From Methanolobus halotolerans (GTDB lineage Archaea; Halobacteriota; Methanosarcinia; Methanosarcinales; Methanosarcinaceae), in contig NZ_PGGK01000002.1 in NCBI RefSeq assembly GCF_004745425.1, positions 245,657 through 309,656 on the forward strand: 64,000 nucleotides of DNA, read 5' to 3'. The notes beneath the pieces are model-generated. The model was not told where the DNA came from. It did no database searches and worked only from the letters and a program-made list of their open reading frames with translations. How positions within the stretch are numbered: the first letter of the stretch is position 1; each line of letters begins with the position of its first letter. Of this stretch, positions 7,726 to 16,002 are shown in pieces. The translations under genes were made by a program, and so were the position numbers.

Positions 7726-8916
7726 TCATTCAATTAACACAACATCCACTTCGTCCCCTTCTTCATAACCTTCCACATTCGGAGGTATGATAACAAAACC
7801 TCCCGACTTTGCAATGGAGCTTAGTATTCCCGCACCTGCAGTCATAAGAGGACGGGCAGTATTGCCTTCAAGGATTACCCTTGCATAGCTCACGTATCCT
7901 TCCCTTGAGTTGATCTTGCCTGCCAGCCGGGCCTTTACAGAGACCTCCGGCGTATCGGGGATGTTCCCTGTCTTCCTGATGGCAGTTTTACCGAATGCGA
8001 AAAGCGCCACAAGCCCTGCTGCAGGATATCCCGGCATGCATAGCACGGGTACATCATTGATCGTACCAAGTGCGGTAGGTTTTCCCGGGCTCAGGCCAAC
8101 CCCGTGAACAAGCTTTTTACCCAGTGATGCGACAACATCTGGCACGTAGTCCTGCTCACCAACGGATGTCCCACCTGAGATAACAATGAGATCCGCATCA
8201 AGGTTTCGGATCAGCGCTTCCCGGATATGCTCCCGGTGTTCAGGTACGATCCCACAGTACCGTGGTTCTGCACCCCATTTTTTGACATAAAGACCTATCA
8301 TCAGGCTGTTGATGTTAAGAGTCTTCCCAGGAGGAGGCACTTCGTGGTCCTGTAAAGGGATCAGGTCGTTGCCTGTGGGGATTATAGCAACCACAGGTCT
8401 TGAGTAAACAGTAACCTCTGCAATCCCAAGAGAGGCAAGTACGGCTATATCACAGGGTCTTGAAAGATGTCCCTTGTTGAATATAATCTCGTTCTTCCTC
8501 ACATCCTCGCCTATATCCCCCACATTCTTCCCGGGATGCACCTGTACACGTACTTCTATCATATCACCGATGGCTATTGTATCCTCCAGCATCAGGACGG
8601 CATCTGCTTCATCCGGCACATAGGAACCAGTACTTACCGGAACGCATGTACCCTCTTCTATCTCTTTGGAAACCTGCAGCATGACAGGGTTTGTTGAGGA
8701 TGCCCCCATGATGTCAACGGACCGAACAGCAAAACCATCCATGGCAGAGCGGCGGTAATGCGGCACATTCCTGGGTGCGAGGATACTGGTAGAAAGGACC
8801 CTTCCGACACACTTTACAATTCCTGACCTTTCAGTACGCTTCAAAGGTTCTATTGCTTCAAGGAATATCTCTCTTGCATAGTCTACATCGGTGCGTTCCT
8901 TCATTATCCGATCCAT
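7726..8916 (-). CDS. moeA: Molybdopterin molybdenumtransferase MoeA
   Basis: A 396-residue MoeA that inserts molybdate or tungstate into adenylylated molybdopterin; methanogens need the cofactor for formylmethanofuran dehydrogenase. Visible hallmarks are RRSAMDGFAV near the N-terminus, VAIIPTGNDLI, LIVISGGTSVGEQDYV (the MoaB/MogA-like domain), SPGKPTALG and VLCMPGYPAA. The C-terminal domain ends in EGDEVDVVLIE. ATG 8916 is chosen because GGAGG stands seven bases upstream; a start at 8982 would extend into moaD. It lies downstream of moaD and upstream of crcB in one apparent transcript. Confidence 0.95.
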   Translation of the reverse strand: MDRIMKERTDVDYAREIFLEAIEPLKRTERSGIVKCVGRVLSTSILAPRNVPHYRRSAMDGFAVRSVDIMGASSTNPVMLQVSKEIEEGTCVPVSTGSYVPDEADAVLMLEDTIAIGDMIEVRVQVHPGKNVGDIGEDVRKNEIIFNKGHLSRPCDIAVLASLGIAEVTVYSRPVVAIIPTGNDLIPLQDHEVPPPGKTLNINSLMIGLYVKKWGAEPRYCGIVPEHREHIREALIRNLDADLIVISGGTSVGEQDYVPDVVASLGKKLVHGVGLSPGKPTALGTINDVPVLCMPGYPAAGLVALFAFGKTAIRKTGNIPDTPEVSVKARLAGKINSREGYVSYARVILEGNTARPLMTAGAGILSSIAKSGGFVIIPPNVEGYEEGDEVDVVLIE

Positions 8917-8938
8917 TGCCAATCCTCCTGATGTTTCT

Positions 8939-9220
8939 TTATCCTCCGGACACGGGTGGGAAGATACCAACCTCATCACCATCTTTTAAATGGGTCCCGA
9001 GATAATCCATGTGTTTGATATTGTTCCCGTTCAAGAAAACGTTAATGTATCCCCGAAGCTCCGGTTCATTCGTATTTTCAAAAATAAGTCCCTCCAGTGA
9101 AGGGTGAAGGTCTATCAGAGAGAACAATATATCCTGCACAGTCTCTCCGCTTAGCACAACTGAGGATTCTCCCGCCTTTTCCCGGAGGTTTGCGAATAAT
9201 CTGACTTTGATCTCTGGCAT
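8939..9220 (-). CDS. moaD: MoaD/ThiS-type ubiquitin-like sulfur carrier
   Basis: A 93-residue beta-grasp protein ending in FPPVSGG, so it carries the C-terminal Gly-Gly that is activated as thiocarboxylate. The start PEIKVRLFANLREKAG and the DGDEVGIFPPV tail match MoaD, the small subunit of molybdopterin synthase. Its place 22 bases ahead of moeA supports a molybdopterin role, although archaeal MoaD-like proteins can also work in tRNA thiolation or conjugation. ATG 9220 gives the family length; a longer open frame upstream has no matching sequence. Confidence 0.9.
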   Translation of the reverse strand: MPEIKVRLFANLREKAGESSVVLSGETVQDILFSLIDLHPSLEGLIFENTNEPELRGYINVFLNGNNIKHMDYLGTHLKDGDEVGIFPPVSGG

Positions 9221-9351
9221 GAGCCTTATTCTTAACGTATAATTAATAAATCTATTCCAGAGTTGAAAACAAGGCAAATATCCCGTAATACCAGAATCAA
9301 TACATGATTGAATTTTACAGAATAAAGCTGTTGGACAGTGTAAAAGAAATA

Positions 9352-9429
9352 TGGTGGGATAGCGCGGATTTGAACCGCAGTCCAAGCGTCCCAAACGCTC
9401 GAGGATGGACCAAGCTACCCTACTATCCC
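9352..9429 (-). tRNA. tRNA-Pro (anticodon TGG)
   Basis: On the minus strand a full cloverleaf can be drawn: acceptor GGGATAG pairs with CTATCCC, anticodon stem GAGCG/CGCTT encloses loop TTTGGGA with anticodon TGG, and the T arm contains GGTTCAAATCC. Discriminator A is followed by an encoded CCA. It lies just upstream of moaD on the same strand. Confidence 0.95.
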
Positions 9430-9597
9430 ATTCAGAAGGGTAGCACTTGAATATACCTTTTAGCTTAAATAGTTTGCGTGCAGAACGACGTTTTTACGAA
9501 AAAAAGGATAAGATATCCCTTCAAAAGTATTTCTCAGGAAAACGAGCTCGAGGACAGGATGTTCTTTACTGAAGAAACATATTATTGAAGAACTATA

Positions 9598-10149
9598 TTA
9601 TCCCCAGCGTTTATAAACATCATTGTCAATTCCCATCAGATCCAGTGCCCGTCCTGCCATCGAATTGATAAGGTCGTCTATTGTCGCGGGTCTGGAATAG
9701 AATCCCGGACATGCGGGAAGTATTATCGCACCCGCCCTCTCAAGCTTGAGCATGTTCTCAAGATGAATCTGGCTCAGAGGTGTTTCCCGTGGCATCAGGA
9801 CAAGTTTCCTTCTTTCCTTAAGGCATACGTCCGCAGCTCGCCCCAACAGATTGTCAGACATACCTCCTGCGATCTCGCCAAGTGTCTTCATGCTGCAAGG
9901 GGCAACTATCATTCCTGCGAATCTGTGAGAACCACTTGCTATAGGCGCGGTGAACTCACCCTCACTGTAGACATGACTTGCCATTCCCTCTACCTCAATT
10001 ACAGAATAATCAGTTTCGATCTCTATAATCAGCCTTGCAGCCTTTGTTATCACCAGATGGGTGACGATATCCATTTTTGAAAGTATTTCCAGCAGCCTTA
10101 TCCCGTACATCGACCCGGATGCACCACTAATACCGATCGCTATTTCCAT
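9598..10149 (-). CDS. ubiX: Flavin prenyltransferase UbiX
   Basis: A 183-residue UbiX, which joins a dimethylallyl group to FMN to make prenyl-FMN, the cofactor of UbiD-type decarboxylases. It shows IGISGASGSMYGIRLLE at the N-terminus (FMN phosphate loop), APCSMKTLGEIAGGMSDNLL in the middle and RRKLVLMPRETPLS, all highly conserved in UbiX. The start overlaps the previous gene by 23 bases. The three-gene run HD protein, LpdD-like protein and UbiX is close-packed. A UbiD partner is not in this window. Confidence 0.95.
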   Translation of the reverse strand: MEIAIGISGASGSMYGIRLLEILSKMDIVTHLVITKAARLIIEIETDYSVIEVEGMASHVYSEGEFTAPIASGSHRFAGMIVAPCSMKTLGEIAGGMSDNLLGRAADVCLKERRKLVLMPRETPLSQIHLENMLKLERAGAIILPACPGFYSRPATIDDLINSMAGRALDLMGIDNDVYKRWG

Positions 10150-10507
10150 TTTGTTCCTCCTGCAAAATATCTACCAGTTCATCTATCATCTCTTCCGAGA
10201 CAGTAATGATCTTCTCTATTTCTTTAAGCACAATGTTGTCCACATGGATACCAGCTACAAGAACAGTTGACGAGCGACTGGCCTTACTAAGTTTCCTTGC
10301 ACCGTGCAGTACGATCCGGTCCTCCCGATGCCCCGGCACGGTCAGTACAGATGATGAAGCACTTCCGGATTCCCGATCAAATATTCCCAATGCCACGGCT
10401 CCGATGTGAGCAGTACCTCCGGTAAGACTGGCAAGGTAGTCTTCCCCCAGTTTATCCCATTCCAGAAGTAGAGTAGTTCTGCCAATCGTTCTCTCTACCC
10501 GGTGCAT
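10127..10507 (-). CDS. LpdD-like prenylated-flavin chaperone family protein
   Basis: A 126-residue protein resembling the small LpdD-like domain proteins linked to prenyl-FMN-dependent decarboxylases. It has a glycine-rich GGTAHIGAVALGIFD segment near residue 30, then a central GHREDRIVLHGARKL block and an acidic C-terminal helix. It overlaps ubiX, which strongly suggests a joint role in prenyl-FMN supply or loading. The family call is from pattern recognition and context; the biochemical role in archaea is inferred. Confidence 0.7.
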   Translation of the reverse strand: MHRVERTIGRTTLLLEWDKLGEDYLASLTGGTAHIGAVALGIFDRESGSASSSVLTVPGHREDRIVLHGARKLSKASRSSTVLVAGIHVDNIVLKEIEKIITVSEEMIDELVDILQEEQNGNSDRY

Positions 10508-10508
10508 T

Positions 10509-11711
10509 TCAGCCCTCCAGCTCGGTCAGACGAAACTGCTTCAGGGTTTTTTTCACTTCAAAGAAGTTCCGGGCAGCTTTACCAACCTCATCACGGTGTT
10601 CCTTGGTAGTATATACTCCCATTTTCCAGTTGTCCCTGTGAGCCTGCTCAAGGGTTGCCACCACATGCGAGGTCTTGTCCAGACGGAGCATCCGTCCGTT
10701 CATCCTGACAAGGGCTTTCATCTCAACTATTTCAGGATCCCGGGGAATGTCTATCAGAACTTCCTTGCTATCAATGCCAACCATGTCTGCGATTTCGGAT
10801 TCGATTCGCCTGATATTTTTTCGATGCCGCAGTACCCCATTACCCACTTCGTCAAAACCGACGTAAAGAGCTCGTTTGTACAGTTTCCGTTCATCCAGCC
10901 GGGATGCAAGCTCTCCTGCATAGCCATCATTGTTGCGGATCATTTCAAATGCTTTGGCGTCATCCATTCTCCTCAGCCGGGACGGATCAAGACTTCCTTG
11001 TTGGATGAGATCGTCCACGGCTCTTGTGAACATCGTTTCTGCAATCCTGGAAACATGATGGTAGTACACGGAAGGATGCATCAGGAACCTCGAGACCAGC
11101 AATGACTCAGCAGCCTTTACCCCTCCTTCGGTCACTACAAGATTGTTCTCATAGAACTGCATCTCATTGATTAGCCTCATGTGATCCACAAGGCCAAAGG
11201 CTACACCCGTATAATGGGAGTCCCTGACAAGATAGTCCATCTTATCGACATCGATCTCACTATTGAGCACCTTTCCAAAATCAGTCTTCCCCTGGATATG
11301 ATCCTCGACGTTTGAGATATTAATACCGTGACTGTCCAGTATTTCCGCAATCTCGGTCTCCCTTATTATCTCTTTAACATCCTCATGCCCTTGTCTGGTA
11401 TAATGTTTGATCAGGCTCTCTGTGACATGTGAAAAAGGCCCATGACCGATATCGTGGAGCAATGCAGCAACTTTCAACTCCTGCTTATCATCCCTGCTCA
11501 CAGTGTTTATACCCGAGGTCAGTTTGCTGGCAAGATGCATGACCCCCAGAGAATGTTCAAAACGCGTGTGATTGGCTCCGGGATATACAAGGTTAGAAAG
11601 TCCTAACTGACTTATTCGCCGAAGACGCTGCATTGGAGGAGAATCGACAAGTGACAGTGCCAGCTCGTCAAGTTCGATATAGCCATGAATGGGGTCACGG
11701 ATGACTTTCAT
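10509..11711 (-). CDS. HD-superfamily phosphohydrolase (dNTPase-like)
   Basis: A 400-residue HD-domain protein. It begins KVIRDPIHGYIELDELAL and has HTRFEHSLGVMHLA (first metal histidine), LLHDIGHGPFSH (HD pair) and a later SEIDVDKMDYLVRD (last aspartate), the complete metal-binding set of SamHD1/dGTPase-related enzymes. Substrates of the archaeal group are unclear; nucleotide triphosphates are likely. It ends one base before the LpdD-like gene, so it probably heads that transcript. The link with prenyl-FMN genes may be only positional. Confidence 0.9.
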   Translation of the reverse strand: MKVIRDPIHGYIELDELALSLVDSPPMQRLRRISQLGLSNLVYPGANHTRFEHSLGVMHLASKLTSGINTVSRDDKQELKVAALLHDIGHGPFSHVTESLIKHYTRQGHEDVKEIIRETEIAEILDSHGINISNVEDHIQGKTDFGKVLNSEIDVDKMDYLVRDSHYTGVAFGLVDHMRLINEMQFYENNLVVTEGGVKAAESLLVSRFLMHPSVYYHHVSRIAETMFTRAVDDLIQQGSLDPSRLRRMDDAKAFEMIRNNDGYAGELASRLDERKLYKRALYVGFDEVGNGVLRHRKNIRRIESEIADMVGIDSKEVLIDIPRDPEIVEMKALVRMNGRMLRLDKTSHVVATLEQAHRDNWKMGVYTTKEHRDEVGKAARNFFEVKKTLKQFRLTELEG

Positions 11712-11948
11712 TTGTTCAAACTCCGTATATATGTATTCTTAACCGGTTACCCTATACATAAAGGAAACCAATATCAAACTACCGGCAAATCCGAGTTCTT
11801 TTCTCAGTCCTTATAGATTGTGTTTTTGAAATCATCTTTATTGGTTTTCTTAATTAGATATTTAAATGATATTGGCTCCTTATTTGATATAATTTAAATC
11901 CTCCCCGGGCAGCCCCACTTTCCAAATCAAAAACTTTATCTACTCATG

Positions 11949-11980
11949 TCTCATAAATGAGATTCTACTCATATTTGAGA
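11949..11980 (+). promoter_or_regulatory. Tandem palindromes before rbkR (candidate RbkR operators)
   Basis: TCTCATAAATGAGA (11949-11962) is a perfect 6-2-6 palindrome, and a related ACTCATATTTGAGA follows at 11967-11980, both ending in GAGATTC. They lie 17-48 bases before the rbkR start and downstream of a TATA-like CTTTATCT at about 11934, so they would overlap the transcription start. RbkR proteins are known archaeal repressors of riboflavin genes, which makes autoregulation the obvious reading. Confidence 0.55.
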
Positions 11981-11996
11981 TTCATGTGACCTGTCA

Positions 11997-12668
11997 ATGT
12001 ATACAATAAAATCCCTGAAAAAGCTGGCACTGCTTGGAGCTATTGAAAAACCGGTCAAGATATCTTCCAGTGAGTTCATGTACCATATATCCGCAAGTTC
12101 CAAGACCGCTGCACGAATACTCAAACAGCTTGAAGAAGATGGTTATATCGGAAGGCAGCTTGTTACAGGCGGGCAGATGGTCCAGCTGAGCGATGCAGGT
12201 GTAGAGCTTCTGAAAAAGGAGTATGCTGACTATCAACAGATATTCTGCAGGGAGCATGCAGACCCGGAGCTCTACGGACATGTCATTACAGGCCTGGGCG
12301 AGGGTCAGTACTACATTGCAAAGGAAGGTTACATGTCCCAGTTCAGGGATAAACTGGGTTTTAAGCCATTTCCGGGAACACTTAATGTGAGACTCATGGA
12401 TCAGAGTGCACATATGCGCGATAGCATGGATATCTTCCAGCCCCTGGTCATCCAAGGTTTTAATGATGGAGAGAGAACTTTCGGAGGTGTCAAGTGTTAT
12501 CCCATAGATGTAGATGGTATAAAAGGTGCGGCCATAATCCCCGACAGAACACACTACCCTGCTGATCTCCTGGAGATAATCGCACCTGTGAAATTGCGGG
12601 AAATGCTGCACATAAGCGATGGTGACGAAGTTAAGATAGTGGTGAAGAACCCTCAGAGATGTAAATGA
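11997..12668 (+). CDS. rbkR: RbkR: winged-helix regulator fused to CTP-dependent riboflavin kinase
   Basis: A 223-residue two-domain protein. Residues 1 to about 85 form a winged-helix domain (SASSKTAARILKQLEEDGYI is the recognition region). The rest is the archaeal DUF120 riboflavin kinase, which makes FMN using CTP; GLGEGQYYIAKEGY and KPFPGTLNVRL are its signature blocks. This fusion is the known bifunctional RbkR, repressor and enzyme in one. It overlaps ribB by ATGA. The tandem palindromes just upstream suggest it controls its own operon. Confidence 0.93.
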   Translation: MYTIKSLKKLALLGAIEKPVKISSSEFMYHISASSKTAARILKQLEEDGYIGRQLVTGGQMVQLSDAGVELLKKEYADYQQIFCREHADPELYGHVITGLGEGQYYIAKEGYMSQFRDKLGFKPFPGTLNVRLMDQSAHMRDSMDIFQPLVIQGFNDGERTFGGVKCYPIDVDGIKGAAIIPDRTHYPADLLEIIAPVKLREMLHISDGDEVKIVVKNPQRCK

Positions 12669-13420
12669 TGAGTGATATTATGGATGCAGGTGCAAATGGA
12701 TACAGTGAGAATATACGAAGAGCTGTCACTGCTCTTCAGAACGGAGAAATGATATTGCTTTTCGACCTGGAGGGACGTGAGGCTGAAACAGACTTCACTA
12801 TCCCTGCAACAGCCGTTAAGCCTTCTGACGTCCGGTGGATGCGCAATGATGCAGGCGGTCTTATCTGCGTTGCCCTCGACCCCGATGCTTCCGAGAAACT
12901 CGGCCTTCCCTTAATGGCAGATATCATTAGAGAAGCAAACCGGTCCAACTCTGCATTGAGCAGGATCGTGGAAAAGAGCGGTGACCTGAAATATGATTCC
13001 CGGTCATCTTTCTCTATATGGGTGAATCACAGGGATACACGAACCGGGATTCCGGACAATGACCGTACACTAACGATCAATAAGCTTGGCGAGGTCGTCA
13101 AAAACACACTTGATGGCGAAAACATCCATTTCGGCAATGAATTCAGGACCCCAGGCCATGTAGCAACCCTGCGTGCCGCAAAAGGGCTTGTTCACGAGCG
13201 TATGGGACAGACAGAATTATCGATCACCCTTGCAAAGATAGCAGGCATAACACCTGCAATGGTGGTCTGTGAGATGCTTGATGACGAAACTGGCAACGCC
13301 CTTGAAAAGAAAGATGCAGAGCAGTATGGAAATGACCATAACCTCGTATTTGTAGAAGGCGAGGAAGTCGTTGAAGCCTATGAGATATGGCTGAGTTCAC
13401 AGCCTCAGAAGAAAAACTAA
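12665..13420 (+). CDS. ribB: 3,4-dihydroxy-2-butanone 4-phosphate synthase
   Basis: A 251-residue RibB of the archaeal type, which makes the four-carbon riboflavin precursor from ribulose 5-phosphate. It begins with a basic search block LLFDLEGREAETDFTIPA, the archaeal version of the acidic loop, and contains FRTPGHVATLRAAKGLVHER and GQTELSITLAKIAGI, which correspond to the conserved RxGH and HTEA regions. Archaeal RibB has a similar length and lacks the GTP cyclohydrolase domain. The start overlaps the rbkR stop (ATGA), so the two genes form one operon for flavin supply. Confidence 0.93.
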   Translation: MMSDIMDAGANGYSENIRRAVTALQNGEMILLFDLEGREAETDFTIPATAVKPSDVRWMRNDAGGLICVALDPDASEKLGLPLMADIIREANRSNSALSRIVEKSGDLKYDSRSSFSIWVNHRDTRTGIPDNDRTLTINKLGEVVKNTLDGENIHFGNEFRTPGHVATLRAAKGLVHERMGQTELSITLAKIAGITPAMVVCEMLDDETGNALEKKDAEQYGNDHNLVFVEGEEVVEAYEIWLSSQPQKKN

Positions 13421-13453
13421 AATACTGTGATGCACATGTAGATACAATCCTGC

Positions 13454-13531
13454 GGGATCGTAGGGTAGCCTGGTCCATCCTGTTAGGCTGGGGGTCTAGC
13501 GACTGGAGTTCAAATCTCCACGATCCCACCA
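13454..13531 (+). tRNA. tRNA-Pro (anticodon GGG)
   Basis: Acceptor GGGATCG pairs with CGATCCC. The anticodon stem TTAGG/TCTAG (with wobble pairs) holds loop CTGGGGG, giving anticodon GGG. The T arm contains AGTTCAAATCT. Discriminator A and an encoded CCA end at 13531. The D-arm is almost the same as in tRNA-Pro TGG at 9352-9429. Confidence 0.95.
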
Positions 13532-13645
13532 TTTCATATATTCATGTTATATTTATGTAGCTATTCTTTTCACTTACACATGGACCTATTCAATTCCTCA
13601 CAAGGGGACATACAGTAATCAGAACAACCTGACTAAAGAATGCAA

Positions 13646-14053
13646 CTATGGCACCAGTATCTCGTCAATTGCATGTATGACCCCGTTACTACAATCGATA
13701 TCAGCTTCTATAATCCTCGCAGTATCGACTTTTATCCCGTCGCTGGCAGTTATTTTTAAGCTGTTCCCGCTGACAGTTTCAAGTGTGTCAAGATTGCGGA
13801 GGTCCTCGGTAGTATATTTCCCCTTTACAATATGATAATTGATGATTCCCGAGAGGTATTCCCGATCCTCAAAGGATTCGTCAATAACTTCATCAGGGAT
13901 AGGATCAAAAGCCGACTCCACTGGTGCAAAGACAGTATAAGGCCCTTCCTTGCGGTACTTATCCAAAAGGCCGAGTATCCCGGCAGCTTTAAGCAGGGTT
14001 GGGAAAGAACCCTTTTCTTTTGCAGTATCGATCAGGTTATTCAATTCCGCCAT
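13646..14053 (-). CDS. Fasciclin (FAS1) domain protein
   Basis: A 135-residue protein consisting of one FAS1 domain. Visible are NLIDTAKEKGSFPTLLKAA, GPYTVFAPVESAFD (first conserved box), INYHIVKGKYTTEDL and NGVIHAIDEILVP (second box). FAS1 domains usually serve adhesion at the cell surface, but no signal peptide is seen here, so it may be cytoplasmic or use another export route. ATG 14053 has GAGG five bases upstream; a longer open frame to 14101 would add residues without similarity. Confidence 0.9.
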   Translation of the reverse strand: MAELNNLIDTAKEKGSFPTLLKAAGILGLLDKYRKEGPYTVFAPVESAFDPIPDEVIDESFEDREYLSGIINYHIVKGKYTTEDLRNLDTLETVSGNSLKITASDGIKVDTARIIEADIDCSNGVIHAIDEILVP

Positions 14054-14144
14054 TTTATCCTCAAACCCAGTAATGCATTCCTGTCTTAAAAAGAGTTGCA
14101 AAAAGTATTACAGCCTTTGCAATACAGGTTTATGAGGCCGTATC

Positions 14145-14170
14145 TGCGGACGTAGATTAGCAGGTCCGCA
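14145..14170. promoter_or_regulatory. Perfect 7-bp inverted repeat between fasciclin and ABC genes
   Basis: TGCGGAC (14145-14151) and GTCCGCA (14164-14170) are separated by 12 bases. The element sits in the divergent interval between the fasciclin gene and the ABC transporter operon, so it could be an operator for either side or a hairpin in the ABC leader. No regulator is known. Confidence 0.3.
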
Positions 14171-14225
14171 AAGTTATCGAAATGGTTAATACATATCCTC
14201 CCAACATCCATAAAGAGGGTTATTT

Positions 14226-15134
14226 ATAGTTCCTGTAATCGTTGCCGAGAATCTGAAGAAATCATTCAAGGATCTTGTTGCCGTTGATAACATCCGTTTT
14301 ACCATTGAGGAAGGTGAGATGTTTGGTTTTCTGGGACCCAATGGTGCGGGTAAGACAACCGTTATGCGCATGATACAATGTGTATCCCCTGTTACATCCG
14401 GAAGTCTGGAAATGTTCGGGATGGATGCAACATCCCATCCACGCGAAATCAAATCCCTTATGGGTGTTGTGCCGCAGGAAAACAATCTTGACATTGATTT
14501 CACTGTTCATGAGAATCTCATGGTATACTCCAGATATTATGATATTCCCCGGGAAAAAGCTAAAGAAAGAGTGGATGAACTGCTTGATTTTGTCCAGCTT
14601 AAAGACAAGAAGGACACCATGACGGAGAATCTCTCAGGAGGAATGAAGCGCAGGCTGATCCTGGCAAGGGCACTTGTGAACCAGCCCAGAATGTTGATAC
14701 TTGACGAGCCAACCGTGGGCCTTGATCCCCAGGCACGCCATCTGATATGGGACAGGCTCCGCTTACTGAAAAAACAGGGAGTTACAGTAGTCCTCACTTC
14801 TCATTACCTTGATGAGGTGGAGAAGCTCTGTGACAGGCTGGTTGTCATGGACAATGGCAAGATCCTTGTAGAAGGCAGCCCTTCAAGTGTCATTGAAAAA
14901 TATGTAGGCTCGGGCATCGTCGAAGCGGAGAACAATCCGGAACTTGTCGAATGTCTTAACCGCAAAGAAGCCTCTTATGAGATAATCGGCGATCTCGTAC
15001 ACATCTACACCGATGATCCGAAACATATCACAGAGTACCTGACAATGGTCTGCTCGGTATCAAAGATCAGTGCAAGGCCCGCAACACTTGAAGACGTGTT
15101 TCTCAAGATTACCGGCAGGAGGTTGAGGGAATGA
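14226..15134 (+). CDS. ABC transporter ATP-binding protein (ABC-2 type exporter), apparent ATA start
   Basis: About 302 residues of an ABC-2 exporter ATPase: Walker A GPNGAGKTT, signature LSGGMKRRL, Walker B MLILDEPTVGLDP and the switch histidine in LTSHYLDE. The first in-frame ATG (14319) would remove the first 31 residues, including the N-terminal strand with its aromatic-binding region. The frame upstream, reading VPVIVAENLKKSFKDLVAV, matches family N-termini, yet no ATG, GTG or TTG precedes it after the stop at 14211. AGAGGG lies six bases before ATA at 14226, so the start is probably ATA or a mutated ATG. Its stop overlaps the permease start. Confidence 0.85.
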   Translation: MVPVIVAENLKKSFKDLVAVDNIRFTIEEGEMFGFLGPNGAGKTTVMRMIQCVSPVTSGSLEMFGMDATSHPREIKSLMGVVPQENNLDIDFTVHENLMVYSRYYDIPREKAKERVDELLDFVQLKDKKDTMTENLSGGMKRRLILARALVNQPRMLILDEPTVGLDPQARHLIWDRLRLLKKQGVTVVLTSHYLDEVEKLCDRLVVMDNGKILVEGSPSSVIEKYVGSGIVEAENNPELVECLNRKEASYEIIGDLVHIYTDDPKHITEYLTMVCSVSKISARPATLEDVFLKITGRRLRE

Positions 15135-15922
15135 ATCTTTCCAGCTACTTCGAAATTCCCAAGATCAGTTCCGGGTCCTACAAGGTCTGGCAGCGTAACA
15201 AGGACGTCTTCATGAAGGACAGCAAGTTGAATTTCCTCCCCCCATTCATTGAACCTGTGCTGTACCTTATAGCATTGGGTTTTGGTCTCGGAAGGTTTGT
15301 AGAGAACATTGACGGCGTACCTTATGCAGAATTCATAGCCCCTGCACTTATATCTATTTCTGTGATGTATGCTTCGTTTTTTGAATGCAGTTACGGTTCT
15401 TACGTGAGGATGTACTACCAGAAGACATTCGATGCAATCATAGCCACACCCCTGACGATTGAAGATGTCATAGCAGGCGAACTGTTGTGGGGTGCCACCA
15501 GGAGCATGATCAATGCAACCGTGATGATACCTGTGATCGCATTGTTTGGCCTTATAGACCTGCGCTACTCATTATTAATTATACCATTCGCGTTTCTGGG
15601 AGGTCTGCTTTTTGCGGCAATCGGCATGTGTTTCACAGCTGTGACCCCCAATATAATGTCCATCAACTATCCAGTACTGCTGTTCATAACTCCAATGTTC
15701 CTTTTCAGCGGCACGTTCTTCCCCCTGAATGCCCTGCCTGTAATTATCCAGTACTTTGCAATTGCTTTTCTACCCCTGACACATGTCGTGAACGTCATCC
15801 GGTCACTTGGGTACGGAATACTTGAATTCTCCTTACTATTCGATCTTGTGTGGATAATGGTTGTTTGTACAATCCTCGTGATACTTTCAATAAATATGAT
15901 CAAAAAAAGGCTGGTCGTTTGA
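15131..15922 (+). CDS. ABC-2 type transporter permease
   Basis: A 263-residue membrane protein with about six predicted membrane helices. It has the ABC-2 exporter pattern: a short cytoplasmic N-terminus, FLPPFIEPVLYLIALGFGLG, an interior block with MYYQKTFDAIIATPLTIEDV (coupling region) and a last helix near residue 240. It overlaps the ATPase gene by four bases (ATGA), so the pair forms one exporter, of unknown substrate. Similar pairs are annotated as daunorubicin- or NodJ-type. Confidence 0.92.
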   Translation: MNLSSYFEIPKISSGSYKVWQRNKDVFMKDSKLNFLPPFIEPVLYLIALGFGLGRFVENIDGVPYAEFIAPALISISVMYASFFECSYGSYVRMYYQKTFDAIIATPLTIEDVIAGELLWGATRSMINATVMIPVIALFGLIDLRYSLLIIPFAFLGGLLFAAIGMCFTAVTPNIMSINYPVLLFITPMFLFSGTFFPLNALPVIIQYFAIAFLPLTHVVNVIRSLGYGILEFSLLFDLVWIMVVCTILVILSINMIKKRLVV

Positions 15923-16002
15923 TTTCCATTGCTGGTTCACCGATATTATGCTTTGCACATGCAGCGATAGTTTCATAAAACACATTGTTAATCTGTGTAC
16001 TG

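Noticed and set aside
9221..9351. Fluoride riboswitch before moaD-moeA-crcB
   Set aside because: No sequence similar to the crcB motif was seen there or before crcB, which directly follows moeA.
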